From the NCBI GenBank assembly GCA_021732785.1, contig JAKFUG010000037.1, positions 1-64,000 on the forward strand: a stretch of DNA of 64,000 nt. Reading direction: 5' to 3'. Below the pieces are notes generated by a model. The model was not told where the DNA came from. It ran no database searches and saw only the letters and a list, made by a program, of their open reading frames with translations. Positions 25,583 through 34,987 of the stretch are shown here, one piece after another. Each line of letters opens with the position of its first letter. Position 1 is the first letter of the stretch. Made by a program: the position numbers and the translations under genes. The DNA is from Planctomycetaceae bacterium. GTDB taxonomy: Bacteria; Planctomycetota; Planctomycetia; Planctomycetales; Planctomycetaceae.

Positions 25583-27064
25583 TTACTTTTTGATTCGGTC
25601 GGAGAGTTTGTGTTTCAGCAACCATGTGTAGACTTCGGGGTTGTCGTAAGTCTGCGTCCAACTGTCGTGAGATACGCCGTCGTAAACGGTGAACAGCGGT
25701 TTGCCGCCCCGTTTGCGGACCGCGCGGACAAGTTCCAGCGAACGTTCCAAGGGGACCGCTTCGTCATCGGTGCCGTGGAAGATCCACATCGGCGTTTGCG
25801 ACAGCGGTTCGGCATAGTTGGTCCAGCCGCCGCCGCAAATGGGAATCGCTGCCGCGAATTTCTTGGGATAGTGCGCTACGAGCCGGAAGGTTCCGTAACC
25901 CCCCATGCTCAACCCGGTGACATACAACCGATCGGGATCGGCGTTGTACTTCGCCGCGACCTGATCGACCAATTCGGCGAGCAGCCGTGGGTCCCAGCGA
26001 TCGATGATCGGCACATCGTTAATGGGGGCCTGCGGCGACACCACGATGAACGGGAAATCGCCCGGCTTCTTTTCCACCAGTTTCGGCGGCCCGTGAATCT
26101 TCACCAGATTGAGATCGACGCCGCATTCACCGGCACCGTGCAGGAACAACAGCAACGGACGCTTGGTGTCGTCGGCTTTGTAATCGGTCGGCAGGGCCAA
26201 CAGGTATGGCAGCGAGTCGCCGGGAATCTTTTTCGATTCGAACTTCTGCCAGACTTCTTTCCCAGCGGTGGGTTCAACGCCGCCGAACGTCTTCACTTTC
26301 ACATTGCGGTAGCGGACGAACTGTTTGGTGAAATCGCCGCCGCCGTGAACTTGCAACGCGATCATGCCGCCGGGGGTGGTGCGGACCTGGTTGTCCTGAA
26401 ACTGCATGAATTTCACGCCGTTGATCCACGTGGTGATCTGCGGCGGATTGCCGACGATGCGAGCGCGGAGTTGGTTCCATTCGCCGTGTTTCCACAGTTG
26501 CTGCCATTGCTCGGCGTTGACCGGGCTGCCGTACGCCGCGGCGCGGGGATCGGACTTGCGATCGAGCACGGTGAAGTCCGTTGGTTCCTTGCCGAGTTCG
26601 TAATTGCGGAAGTGCAAACCGCCCGGCAAGCCTTCGCCGTAGATGCCCGCGACGTTGCCGTTGTCGTGATAATCGACCATGTACTGATACGCCTGACCTT
26701 TGTCGTTGCTGCGGAGAAACAGGCCGCTGTCGGGGCCGTAATCGTTCTTCATGTCGACGAGGACTTCGAAATCGGTGTACGACTGGTTGGTGAGAATGAT
26801 GCCGCCGTTGCCGGGAAGATCCTGCGACCCGGTAATGGCTCCGTCTTCGATGACCCACTTGCCGCCGGATTTGTTTTCACTCGTACGGCTATGGCCGGTT
26901 TGCGCGCTGACATGCCAGCCTTCGAGCGAGGTGCCATCGAAGAGGGTGACGAACCCGGTGTCATCGAGGTTGGCGTCTTTGGGAAGTTCCGCGGCGGGGC
27001 AGAGCGTCGCTGTGAGCAGCACGACACCCAGCGACAAAAAATCGAATCGGCGGGCAGGCAGCAT
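25583..27064 (-). CDS. Secreted DUF1080 domain fused to alpha/beta-hydrolase esterase
   Basis: The 493-residue product has a signal peptide (MLPARRFDFLSLGVVLLTAT). A DUF1080 (3-keto-disaccharide hydrolase/LamG-like) domain follows at about 35-250: FVTLFDGTSLEGWHV, GGIILTNQSYTDFEVLVDMK, GPDSGLFLRSNDKGQAYQYM. An esterase domain at about 265-490 has PLLLFLHGAGE, nucleophile GLSMGGYGTF, Asp in HGTDDEAVPLE and the catalytic His in GVSHDSW. DUF1080 domains bind or cleave carbohydrates. The fusion suggests a surface or periplasmic enzyme removing ester groups from a bound polysaccharide, which is an inference. The order of modules is the reverse of many planctomycete esterases. Confidence 0.87.
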   Translation of the reverse strand: MLPARRFDFLSLGVVLLTATLCPAAELPKDANLDDTGFVTLFDGTSLEGWHVSAQTGHSRTSENKSGGKWVIEDGAITGSQDLPGNGGIILTNQSYTDFEVLVDMKNDYGPDSGLFLRSNDKGQAYQYMVDYHDNGNVAGIYGEGLPGGLHFRNYELGKEPTDFTVLDRKSDPRAAAYGSPVNAEQWQQLWKHGEWNQLRARIVGNPPQITTWINGVKFMQFQDNQVRTTPGGMIALQVHGGGDFTKQFVRYRNVKVKTFGGVEPTAGKEVWQKFESKKIPGDSLPYLLALPTDYKADDTKRPLLLFLHGAGECGVDLNLVKIHGPPKLVEKKPGDFPFIVVSPQAPINDVPIIDRWDPRLLAELVDQVAAKYNADPDRLYVTGLSMGGYGTFRLVAHYPKKFAAAIPICGGGWTNYAEPLSQTPMWIFHGTDDEAVPLERSLELVRAVRKRGGKPLFTVYDGVSHDSWTQTYDNPEVYTWLLKHKLSDRIKK

Positions 27065-27321
27065 GCGGTGAATCCTTCATCTCAAACCGAAGCGCAGAAG
27101 AAGTGTCGGCGAATGTGGAGTGTAGCGTACCGGATGACCGTGCGGGGGCACAGTGTGGCGTACGATACAGCAACCGACGGCATGGCGATCGCGGAAAAAT
27201 CATCGGTGACGACTGGTCGACCTGACTACAACCTTGATGCAGCCCACCGGTGAATCATGCCTGCACAAACTGACCCCGTTCACACTGACATCGCGGCGAC
27301 CCCGCCGCGGAAAGGTTCGGA

Positions 27322-27804
27322 ATGCGCATCAATTCCCTGTTCGCAGCGACACTCATCGTCGCCACCTCCACCGCGGCTTTCGCGGCGGAGCCCGTGAAGA
27401 AAGACATCGTTGACACGGCGGTAGGCGCGGGAAGTTTCAAGACCCTTGCCGCCGCACTGACGGCTGCCGGTCTGGTGGACACATTGAAAGGTCCCGGTCC
27501 GTTTACCGTCTTTGCACCCACCGACGAGGCCTTTGCCAAGTTGCCCGCCGGAACGGTGGAAGACTTGTTAAAGCCCGAGAACAAGAAGAAGCTCACCGAC
27601 ATCCTCACCTATCACGTCGTTGCCGGAAAAGTGATGGCCGCGGACGTGGTGAAATTGAAAGACGCGAAGACCGTGCAAGGCAAAGCGGTCAAGATCACGG
27701 TCAAGGATGGCAAGGTCCTGGTCGATGCAGCGAATGTCACGAAGACCGACATCGCGTGCAGCAACGGCGTCATTCACGTGATCGACGCGGTGATCATGCC
27801 GTAA
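27322..27804 (+). CDS. Secreted fasciclin (FAS1) domain protein
   Basis: The 160-residue product has a signal peptide ([20 protein letters not shown]) and one complete FAS1 domain: [20 protein letters not shown], the H1 motif [35 protein letters not shown] and the C-terminal [16 protein letters not shown]1 domains mediate adhesion or matrix contacts and are common as single-domain secreted proteins in planctomycetes. The start is well supported by GGAAAGG upstream. A strong hairpin follows at 27829-27866. It is divergent from the DUF1080 gene; the 257 nt between them hold no gene. Confidence 0.9.
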   Translation: MRINSLFAATLIVATSTAAFAAEPVKKDIVDTAVGAGSFKTLAAALTAAGLVDTLKGPGPFTVFAPTDEAFAKLPAGTVEDLLKPENKKKLTDILTYHVVAGKVMAADVVKLKDAKTVQGKAVKITVKDGKVLVDAANVTKTDIACSNGVIHVIDAVIMP

Positions 27805-27828
27805 TCGGGAATCATTGTTGACGAATGG

Positions 27829-27870
27829 AATGAGGCGAGTTTCCCGATGGGATGGCTCGCCTCATTTTCG
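27829..27870 (+). terminator. Intrinsic terminator-like hairpin after the fasciclin gene
   Basis: AATGAGGCGAG (27829-27839) pairs perfectly with CTCGCCTCATT (27856-27866), followed by TTCGTT, 25 nt after the stop. It lies between this gene and the convergent 27908 gene and could serve both. Confidence 0.7.
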
Positions 27871-27907
27871 TTGATCGTTGCTGCCGTGCTGAGATTCCGA
27901 TCGTCTG

Positions 27908-29422
27908 CTACTGGAACAAACCGCCAAACAGCGCCATGAACGGGCCGCTGTCCAACGGGCTTCCCGCCGCCCAGACCGTACGGAGCAAGTCGACGCCAAC
28001 CATTGCCCCCACGGTGAGTGCCAGCGTGGATGCGGCGACCAACGTCATATCCAGGCCGGTCCATTCCCGCTCGGTCACGGCAATCTTGCCGAGCCCGCGC
28101 GGCGAGAAATCCGCGGCGCTGGCCCCTTCCGAAAACGAATCGCTGAAATCGGAGTCTTCCGTGTCGAAGACTTCCATCTCTTCCAGTTCGTCGTCTTCGC
28201 CGAGGATGTCGTCGGAGACTTCGAGCTCGTCTTCGTCCGAGTAATCCTCGACGGTTTCCACGTCGGACGAAGAATCATCAAAATTGACGCCGCTCAGACC
28301 AGCGGCTTTCTTCTTGATCTGCGTCGCCGCGACCTGATCGAGATCTTCGTCATCATCGAACATGATGACGCTGGTTTCCGCGTGCGTATCGCCCCTGCCC
28401 CGGCTTTTGGGCATCAGGTCGTCATCGTCATCGGAAGACAACATAGGGACTTCGGGGTCGGTCCCGCTCATGTCGTCCCGTGGTTCGAGTAACATCGGGG
28501 ACGTCATGTCGAGATCATCGGCGGGTCGGTTTCCGCGGCCTGATTTCACACCCGATCGCGGACCCGCGAGGTTGAGTCCGCTGCCCAGCCCCAACCCCAG
28601 TCCGAGCCCGCTGGCCCCTGTGGACTGTAATTTGATGCCGCTGTCGGCGGGACCTTCGAGCAGAATGCCGCTGTCGGCCGGGCTTTTCAGGCGGATGCCG
28701 CTGTCAGCGGTGAGCCGCAAGCTGCTTCCGCCGGTGAGCTTGACGCTGCTTCCTTCGGGCAAATGAATGCCGCTGTCATGTTCGAGCAACACCGATTCAC
28801 CGGCGTCGAGATCGAACACGCCGGGTCCTTCGTCGCCGCTGCCCGGTCGCAGGCCTGCGGGTGACGAGACGAGTTTCACATCGCTGTCGCTCCCCTTGCC
28901 GGGCGAGGCCAGCCGCACATCGCTGTCCGAATCGCTCAACCGAATGCCGCTGTCCGACGACTTCGGCTTCAACAATTTGACGTCGGAATCGCTGCCCATC
29001 GCAAAGGCACCGCCGGGATTACCGACGAGCCGCACATCGCTGTCCGAACCGGGTCCCTTCATAATCGGGAGTTCGGCACTGCTGCCGGCGAGCGGTTTTG
29101 TCCGCAGGTTATCGTCGAGGATCAATCGCACATCGCTGTCGGAAGCGCCGCCCCCGCCGCCGCGGACCATTGTGGCTTGCGTGCCGAGATCTTCCTCTTC
29201 GTCGAGAATGCTGGATTCATCGTCCATCAGCGGGACGTCGGGATTGGAATCGGGCTGGCGACGGCGTTTCGCCTCTTCCACGTCGTCGGCTTTGAATTTC
29301 CAGGTCCCGCGATCGGCAAAGCCGCGCAGGTCTCCCCGTTCGCGCATGCGGATGACTTCGTCGCTCCGCAGCTTCAGAACTTGTGCCGCTTCTTCGAGGC
29401 TGAGATATTTTTTGGCGGCCAT
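27908..29422 (-). CDS. HTH/excisionase-like protein with S-D-S-D-V-[RK]-L repeats and C-terminal membrane segment
   Basis: The 504-residue product from ATG 29422 begins with a MerR/excisionase-type HTH (KYLSLEEAAQVLKLRSDEVI, RGTWKFKADDVEEAKRRR, about 4-60). A very acidic central region of ~350 residues follows. It carries about twelve copies of a short motif, S-D-S-D-V-[RK]-L or D-S-G-I-[RHKL]-L (for example SDSDVRLI, SDSGIRLS, DSGIKLQ), and Asp/Glu-rich runs. The C-terminal ~60 residues contain two hydrophobic stretches (MTLVAASTLALTVGAMVGVD and PFMALFGGLFQ). It looks like a membrane-tethered adaptor with repeated peptide ligands; this is inference. Confidence 0.72.
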   Translation of the reverse strand: MAAKKYLSLEEAAQVLKLRSDEVIRMRERGDLRGFADRGTWKFKADDVEEAKRRRQPDSNPDVPLMDDESSILDEEEDLGTQATMVRGGGGGASDSDVRLILDDNLRTKPLAGSSAELPIMKGPGSDSDVRLVGNPGGAFAMGSDSDVKLLKPKSSDSGIRLSDSDSDVRLASPGKGSDSDVKLVSSPAGLRPGSGDEGPGVFDLDAGESVLLEHDSGIHLPEGSSVKLTGGSSLRLTADSGIRLKSPADSGILLEGPADSGIKLQSTGASGLGLGLGLGSGLNLAGPRSGVKSGRGNRPADDLDMTSPMLLEPRDDMSGTDPEVPMLSSDDDDDLMPKSRGRGDTHAETSVIMFDDDEDLDQVAATQIKKKAAGLSGVNFDDSSSDVETVEDYSDEDELEVSDDILGEDDELEEMEVFDTEDSDFSDSFSEGASAADFSPRGLGKIAVTEREWTGLDMTLVAASTLALTVGAMVGVDLLRTVWAAGSPLDSGPFMALFGGLFQ

Positions 29423-30000
29423 AAGTTCTCGACTCCCGTTTCCGGTCAACAGGCCCGGCGGTCAGGACGAATGTCTGGTGAACGATCTGCGGAGAAGGTT
29501 CGTCTCGTTCCCATCGGCAAGCGGTGTGGACCAACATCGCTTTCAACCCGGCCGAAGGCAGGATCGTTAGCGTCCGTAGCGATGGATCGACCGCACCACT
29601 CCCCGGGAATGAAATCGCTGCCCGAATCATTCGGTGCAGGTGATTTCATGATCACAGATTGTGCCACTTCCCGAAATTCTAAGCCCGCGAGTGGGGCCGC
29701 GACAAGAGGCGTTCCGCAGACACCGGGGCCATTCCCGATGATTTGACGCCGCCGCACCGATATCGGATCGGTTCGTGTTTCCGCAGAGACTCGGTGTGAT
29801 CGTTAGGTTCGTTACGATCGCTCTCACTGTCGCGCGGGGACAAATGCTTTTCATCGCTTGAAAATCCGCGGCTTCGATGGCAATATGTCCAGCAGTGCCA
29901 GCGCAAGCCAAGTCCACTTCCGTTTTCCACTTGGCAGGGACGATGCGCAGCCGCCGAAGGGACGTCATCACCACGGCTTGTTTCTTGAGGAATCCTCACG
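29423..30000. other. 578-nt gene-free spacer
   Basis: This is the divergent spacer between the 27908-29422 gene and the small secreted protein at 30001. No ORF with protein-like composition, no strong hairpin and none of the palindrome families was found. Both promoters must lie here. Confidence 0.5.
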
Positions 30001-30417
30001 ATGCAACGAATGACATTGGGTCTGGCAGCGCTTTTGATCGCGTTCACTTCCGTGTTGGCCTGGACGCAGGAAAGCGGAACTTCGTCCACCCCCAAAAAGG
30101 GGACCGAAAAGCCGAGTGCCGCCGCGGACGAAGAAAAGGCGGCCGGCCGGTTGCCCAATAACTACGGCAAGCTGGGCTTGAGTGAAAAGCAGAAGACATC
30201 CGTGTATGCCGCACAAACGAAATATGCGACGGAAATCAGCGCGCTCATCAAGCAGGTGGAAGACCTGCGGGCGAAGCGTGATGCCGAAGTGGAGGCCGTG
30301 CTGACCGCGGAGCAAAAAGTGAAGCTGCAGGAGTTGCAAGGCGAGACCGCGAAACGGACCGCCGCCAAGAAAGCCGCCGCCAAAGCCCCCGCGGAAACGG
30401 ATGCCCCGAAGAAATAG
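30001..30417 (+). CDS. Small secreted LTXXQ/Spy-like helical protein
   Basis: The 138-residue product has a signal peptide (MQRMTLGLAALLIAFTSVLA) and two LTXXQ-like helices, GLSEKQKTSVYAAQTKYATE and VLTAEQKVKLQELQGETAK, as in Spy/CpxP-type periplasmic chaperone and sensor proteins. The C-terminus is Lys/Ala-rich (AAKKAAAKAPAETDAPKK). AGGAAT lies nine bases before the ATG. It stops three nt before the convergent aldo-keto reductase stop. A chaperone or stress-adaptor role is suggested by the family only. Confidence 0.65.
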   Translation: MQRMTLGLAALLIAFTSVLAWTQESGTSSTPKKGTEKPSAAADEEKAAGRLPNNYGKLGLSEKQKTSVYAAQTKYATEISALIKQVEDLRAKRDAEVEAVLTAEQKVKLQELQGETAKRTAAKKAAAKAPAETDAPKK

Positions 30418-30420
30418 ACT

Positions 30421-31419
30421 TCATGCACTCGGAGCGTGATTCAGGCTGGCCAATGCCGCAGCGAGTTGGGCTTGCTCGATATCGTTCAAGGGACCGCGTT
30501 CACTGGTCCGAATCGCGGCGTCGATTTGCCCGGTCGTTGCCAGACCGAGCAGACACGTCGACACGTCGCGCTGGGTGAGCACAAATCGCAGTGCCCATTG
30601 CGACATCGGGGCGTCGTCGCCGAGCCGGTGCGCTAAGGTTCGGGCATGGGTCCGATCGCGCTCATACAAATCGAGCGGGAAAAACGGGGTTTTCAACGTG
30701 TGTGCGCTCGGCGGGGCCTCCAATAGCGCCCCGCCGGCGTAGACACGGATCGCCAGAATTCCCATTCCCACCGCGGCGGCATCCCGCAGAAAACCTGCAC
30801 CGTCGGGTTGGCCCTTCAACGGCGAGGAAACCAGTGCCGTCGGATTCAACACATGCAACGGAGCTTGAATGGTCGCGAAGCATTTCGAGTGAATGACGGT
30901 CCGCAACGATTCCGGATGCCCGATGCCCGTCAGACCGAAGTGATCAACCAATCCTTCGGCCCGCAGTTCTTCCATCGCGGCCAGCATACCGTGCGGTCCG
31001 AGCACATCGTCGGGCGTAATCGATGTGGGCTCATCGTCGCGATTCCGTGTGATCGCGTTGTGAACCTGCAACAGCGTGACTTTCGACAGTTGCAGCCGTT
31101 CGAGACTTTCGCGGAACGACTGGATCACCAACGGCCGCAGGTCGGTTTCGCCGTGGAGCAGCAGCCGGACTTTCGTCGCCACATGCACCGGTTGGGAAGC
31201 GTTCCCTGCCTGCAATGCCCGGCCGAGATGCGTTTCCGATCGCCCGGCCCCATACCCCGCCGCGGTATCGAACCAGTTGATGCCGGATCGAATCGCGTGC
31301 GCGATGACCGCCCGTTGATCCTCGGCGGTTCCCTCGGTCATCAACCCGGAGACCGGCCCGGCTCCGAACGATATCTCGGACACCATCAACCCGGTCGATC
31401 CCAGCGGTCGATAACGCAT
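30421..31419 (-). CDS. Aldo/keto reductase
   Basis: The 332-residue NAD(P)H-dependent oxidoreductase has the TIM-barrel signature: MRYRPLGSTGLMVSEISFGA, WFDTAAGYGAGRSETHLGRA (catalytic Asp and Tyr), VHVATKVRLL (catalytic Lys) and LLQVHNAI (His). RFVLTQRDVSTCLLGLATTG corresponds to the cofactor-binding C-terminal part. It is the last gene of an apparent operon with the dehydrogenase (15 nt upstream) and the MFS transporter. Substrate unknown; context suggests processing of an imported hydroxy-acid or sugar derivative. Confidence 0.88.
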   Translation of the reverse strand: MRYRPLGSTGLMVSEISFGAGPVSGLMTEGTAEDQRAVIAHAIRSGINWFDTAAGYGAGRSETHLGRALQAGNASQPVHVATKVRLLLHGETDLRPLVIQSFRESLERLQLSKVTLLQVHNAITRNRDDEPTSITPDDVLGPHGMLAAMEELRAEGLVDHFGLTGIGHPESLRTVIHSKCFATIQAPLHVLNPTALVSSPLKGQPDGAGFLRDAAAVGMGILAIRVYAGGALLEAPPSAHTLKTPFFPLDLYERDRTHARTLAHRLGDDAPMSQWALRFVLTQRDVSTCLLGLATTGQIDAAIRTSERGPLNDIEQAQLAAALASLNHAPSA

Positions 31420-31434
31420 GCGGCTTCCCCATCC

Positions 31435-32310
31435 TCAAAGTGATGGACTTCGTGTCGGTTCGAAGGCGCGGATGACGGCGCTGTTATCGAGATCGCCGTC
31501 CCCCGCCGCTTCGCGTTCGGCGAGCAACTCGGCGTGCAATTGCGACAGGGGCAGCCGCGCTCCGGCGGCTTCTCCGGCGGCCAGAATCAGCCGCACATCT
31601 TTATAATGTTGGGACAAGCGCGCCTGCGGTGAAAAATCTCCGGTGAGCATCTTTGTCCCCTTGGTGTCCATCACGCGAGAAGAAGCCGGACTGGCCCGCA
31701 GCACTTCGAGCGCCCGCTGTGGATCAATGCCCCGTTGTCGCGCGAACGACAATCCTTCGGCGAGGACTGCCCGGTTCAAACCGAGCACCAAATTCACCAC
31801 GAGCTTCATCTCCGCCCCGGCCCCCCACGGCCCAACGTGCATCGTCTGCGCCGCGAAGGCCGCAAACACATCCGCACATTCGGCGACCGTCTCGGCCTCC
31901 CCTCCCACCATCACCAGAACTTCGCCGGTCCGAATCTGAGCACTCGATCCGGCGATCGTTCCATCCAGATAACGGACCCCTTTTTCCGACAGGCAACGGC
32001 CCATCGCCGCCATCTCGTCCGGTTCGCCGGTCGTGGTGTCGATGATCACTTTCCCTTTCATCACAGGAGCGTAATCATCGAGAATGACCGAGGAAACCGT
32101 CGAGTTCGGCAAACTCAGCACCACTATCGGTGCCGCGGTCATGACTTCGGCGATGCTGTTCGCCGCAGTGCCGCCGCAGGGTTCGAGACGGGATCGAAAG
32201 TCGGGATCGATGTCGTATCCGACAACCGACCAGCCAGCGCGTTGCCAGCGTTCGGCCAGGGCGCTGCCCACGAGTCCGACGCCGATGAGTCCGATGGTGC
32301 GTGTTGCCAT
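31435..32310 (-). CDS. 3-hydroxyisobutyrate dehydrogenase-family oxidoreductase
   Basis: The 291-residue product has the N-terminal Rossmann motif TIGLIGVGLVGSALAERWQR, the substrate-binding DGTIAGSSAQIRTGEVLVMV and the catalytic Lys region GAEMKLVVNLVLGLNRAV. These place it with beta-hydroxyacid dehydrogenases (3-hydroxyisobutyrate, tartronate semialdehyde, 6-phosphogluconate-like). It begins two nt after the stop of the MFS gene, so the genes are tightly coupled; the aldo/keto reductase follows after 15 nt. The precise hydroxyacid is not predictable. Confidence 0.88.
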   Translation of the reverse strand: MATRTIGLIGVGLVGSALAERWQRAGWSVVGYDIDPDFRSRLEPCGGTAANSIAEVMTAAPIVVLSLPNSTVSSVILDDYAPVMKGKVIIDTTTGEPDEMAAMGRCLSEKGVRYLDGTIAGSSAQIRTGEVLVMVGGEAETVAECADVFAAFAAQTMHVGPWGAGAEMKLVVNLVLGLNRAVLAEGLSFARQRGIDPQRALEVLRASPASSRVMDTKGTKMLTGDFSPQARLSQHYKDVRLILAAGEAAGARLPLSQLHAELLAEREAAGDGDLDNSAVIRAFEPTRSPSL

Positions 32311-32311
32311 G

Positions 32312-33634
32312 TCAGTCCTTCAAACCGGCGGCATCGGTCCGCGGGGCGAACAGAATGATCACCATCCCCGCGAGATAAATCGCACTCGTCCACAGACCGA
32401 TCTGGGGATAGTTTCCGCCGCACCATTGCACGAGCACGCCGGTTCCCAGCACGACGAATGCCGCGAGCGCCCGACCGGAGTTGAAGGAAATGCCCGTCCC
32501 GGTGGCGCGGACGTGTGTGGGAAAAAGCTCCGGAAGATACAGCGGCAGCCAGCCGAAGTAGATGACACCGACGAGTCCGAAGACAAACGTCGCGGTATAA
32601 AACCACGGATCGCCGGGCCGCAGCAGACCGAAGACGGTTAAGCTCGCGGCGAGGGACAGCAGGCTGATCACAAAATAGGTCGTACGGCGGCCCAGCAGGG
32701 TGGCAAGCAGTCCGCCGATGAGACTGCCGATCATCGCCCCGCTGGAACGGGAGATCAGCGCGCGGGCTTTGGATTTGGGATCCGCTTTGGCCGGTGCCTT
32801 TGCAGTGCCATCTTCGGTGGTCGCGCGTTGCACCAGTTTTTGCGCAGCGACTTGATCGGTCCACGGGACGATCCATTGGGCGTTCGCCGCGGTTCCCATC
32901 ACCGGGACGGCTCCGAGCAGGATGCCGATCAAAGTGCGACTGCGCAGCGGGGGTCGGAACAGTTCGCGCAGCGGATGGGCTTGCGATTTGCTCGACGATC
33001 CGCGGCTGGCGAGCCATTTGCGCGATTCCGGCACGCCGCGCCAGCACCACAATCCGAGCAGTCCCGGCAGTGCGCCGACCAGCAAGACCCACCGCCATGC
33101 TGCGGGCGTGACATCCCAATTGAGTCCGATCACCCCCATGAGCACCTGTCCGACATTCGCCGCGGTTCCTAAAAGCCCGGCGAGAAAGGGACGCGATGCG
33201 GCGGGCCAGGCCTCGGCGACCAGTGCGACGGTATTCGGCCAGGCCCCGCCGATGCCGTGACAGGCGAGAAACCGCCACACCAGCAGTTCTTGCGGTGACG
33301 AAGCCCAGTAACTGACGCCGGTGAAGACGGAGTAACACAGGATGCTGAGCGAGAGCGACCGGGTGCGACCGTAGCGGTCCCCCATCACGCCGAACCACCA
33401 GCCCCCCGCTGCGGCTCCGAAGAGGAATGCCGCTTGATACCACGCAAACCATTGGGTGATTGCCCCTTCATCGATCACCGTGGCCCCGCCGGCGGTCATC
33501 AGGCTGACCATCGCCGGTCGGTGAATGAGCACGAAGAGCGCGATTTCCAGCCCGGCGAACATCCACCCGAGAAACGCCGCCGCGAGGACCAGATACCGCT
33601 GCGGTCCGGTGAGATCGGCGGCGGTCGCGCTCAT
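32312..33634 (-). CDS. MFS transporter (sugar/metabolite-type)
   Basis: The 440-residue product is predicted to have twelve membrane helices, with the MFS loop motif GVMGDRYGRTRSLSLSI between helices 2 and 3 and GSLIGGLLATLLGRRTTYFV at the corresponding position of the second half. LPLYLPELFPTHVRATGTGI is typical of the metabolite:H+ symporter group. It heads an operon with a hydroxyacid dehydrogenase and an aldo/keto reductase, so it probably imports their substrate or its precursor. An insertion of about 50 residues lies between the two six-helix halves. Confidence 0.88.
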   Translation of the reverse strand: MSATAADLTGPQRYLVLAAAFLGWMFAGLEIALFVLIHRPAMVSLMTAGGATVIDEGAITQWFAWYQAAFLFGAAAGGWWFGVMGDRYGRTRSLSLSILCYSVFTGVSYWASSPQELLVWRFLACHGIGGAWPNTVALVAEAWPAASRPFLAGLLGTAANVGQVLMGVIGLNWDVTPAAWRWVLLVGALPGLLGLWCWRGVPESRKWLASRGSSSKSQAHPLRELFRPPLRSRTLIGILLGAVPVMGTAANAQWIVPWTDQVAAQKLVQRATTEDGTAKAPAKADPKSKARALISRSSGAMIGSLIGGLLATLLGRRTTYFVISLLSLAASLTVFGLLRPGDPWFYTATFVFGLVGVIYFGWLPLYLPELFPTHVRATGTGISFNSGRALAAFVVLGTGVLVQWCGGNYPQIGLWTSAIYLAGMVIILFAPRTDAAGLKD

Positions 33635-33700
33635 GGATCAGGCTCGCTGCAGGGGTTCATCACGGAAGGTGACCGCATGGTAGCGAATTCCGCTGGAAGA

Positions 33701-33771
33701 GTCGGGGCAGGGGCCCCGACCTATGGATGTGAAATGAACTGAAAATCGTAGGTCGGGGCCCCCGCCCCGAC
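33701..33771. repeat. Family F inverted repeat
   Basis: Arm GTCGGGGCAGGGGCCCCGAC plus CTA, inverted around ~22 nt as TAGGTCGGGGC...GCCCCGAC. Each arm is a hairpin (GTCGGGGC with GCCCCGAC). It lies about 40 nt beyond the stop of the esterase gene at 33812. Confidence 0.9.
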
Positions 33772-33811
33772 GTTTGGAACGGAACGGACCTCGATTCGAT
33801 TCCGCAACTCA

Positions 33812-34987
33812 TCACCTGGCCAACGACACTTCCAGCCATTCGAACACGCGGGGGATGAGGTCCGCAGGAAGCGAATGACCGCTGCGGTGATTGAGGATGC
33901 CGAGCGCCGGCGGGCTCGTCTCCAGGGCGTAAACCGGGCGGGCGGCTTGCAGATAGGGCCAACTCCGGTCGCCATCTGCGGCCCCGTTCCCTTCTTCACC
34001 GGCAATGACGAGGAACGGACGCGGGGCAATCAGGGCGATCAGTTCATGATGATTTCGCGCAAAGCCCGGTTCGCGGATTTCCGGGCCGAGATACCACGGC
34101 GCGTCCCAGTTGGTCGAGGTCAGCCCGAGCCCGCCTTCGCTCGCCACGGCGGCCTGCACCCGGTCGTCGAGCGCGGTGAGATACAGCGCTTCCTTCGCGC
34201 CGAGCGAATGCCCGATGGCACCGATGCGGGATGGGTCGACATCGGGTTGAGCGAGCAGAATGTCGAGCGCTCGCTGGGCGTCATAGAGCATCTTGTGCAT
34301 CCCTTTGGTCCGGGGGTGCCGTTGTCGAAACCGGTTGACGGCGTCCTGATAGTTCGTCACGTCCTGCCAGAGAAAACAGCGCGGACAGATCACGACGAAG
34401 CCCCGTTGGGCGAGCTTCAAGCCGAGCTGCCGCACCGGTTCTCCGACCACGCCGGCGATCGGTTCGATGGTTTCCGTCGTCGTGGGATGCAGGGCGACAA
34501 TCCCCGCGCGCGATCGGGCGGCGGCGGGGCCTTTCGGTCGCAGCAGATACGCCTGCACTTGGAGACCGGGCTCGGATTCGTACTCGATCAATTCCCGCGT
34601 GACGTCCGGCAGGTCGTCGGTGCGCAACACGCGGACGGCGGTCGATTCCGGTCGCGGCGGCATCGGGCCGAGGGTGTCGAGCCACAGATTTCGTAACACC
34701 GTTCGGCGGGCGGACCAGATTTCTTGGGTGAGGACGTCGGTTCCGGTCCACAGCGGCGCGAGGGGTGTTTCCGGCGCGGTTGCCGGAGGGGTTTGCACTT
34801 CCGCGAGCCACGAAACGCGCTTTTCCGCCGCCCGGACTGTGGGAATTCCGGCCGCCGTCACCGCCAGCACAACGGCGGTCACCGTGGAAAATGTGAAACA
34901 GCCGTGGCGTAGCGAGGCCGTCTGCGTAGAATGGCCGTGAGGACCGAAATCCAGCACCCCGGCGTCGAGAAAGTGACGGAGGATCAT
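33812..34987 (-). CDS. Secreted alpha/beta hydrolase (dienelactone hydrolase/acetyl xylan esterase-like)
   Basis: The product is up to 391 residues. It shows RAGIVALHPTTTET (oxyanion region), RIGAIGHSLGAKEALYLTAL (nucleophile G-H-S-L-G), RPFLVIAGEEGNGAADGD (Asp) and NHRSGHSLPADLIPR (catalytic His). A leader with a hydrophobic run (TFSTVTAVVLAVTAAG) indicates export. The ATG at 34985-34987 overlaps the yqgE ATG head to head (CATG), which would put each gene's ribosome site inside the other. The true start may therefore be further in; a signal peptide from about 34880 would fit. Substrate unknown. Confidence 0.8.
   Translation of the reverse strand: MILRHFLDAGVLDFGPHGHSTQTASLRHGCFTFSTVTAVVLAVTAAGIPTVRAAEKRVSWLAEVQTPPATAPETPLAPLWTGTDVLTQEIWSARRTVLRNLWLDTLGPMPPRPESTAVRVLRTDDLPDVTRELIEYESEPGLQVQAYLLRPKGPAAARSRAGIVALHPTTTETIEPIAGVVGEPVRQLGLKLAQRGFVVICPRCFLWQDVTNYQDAVNRFRQRHPRTKGMHKMLYDAQRALDILLAQPDVDPSRIGAIGHSLGAKEALYLTALDDRVQAAVASEGGLGLTSTNWDAPWYLGPEIREPGFARNHHELIALIAPRPFLVIAGEEGNGAADGDRSWPYLQAARPVYALETSPPALGILNHRSGHSLPADLIPRVFEWLEVSLAR

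Noticed and set aside
29423-30000. Hidden gene or structured RNA in the long spacer
   Set aside because: No protein-like ORF, strong stem or family repeat was found; left as a gene-free spacer.
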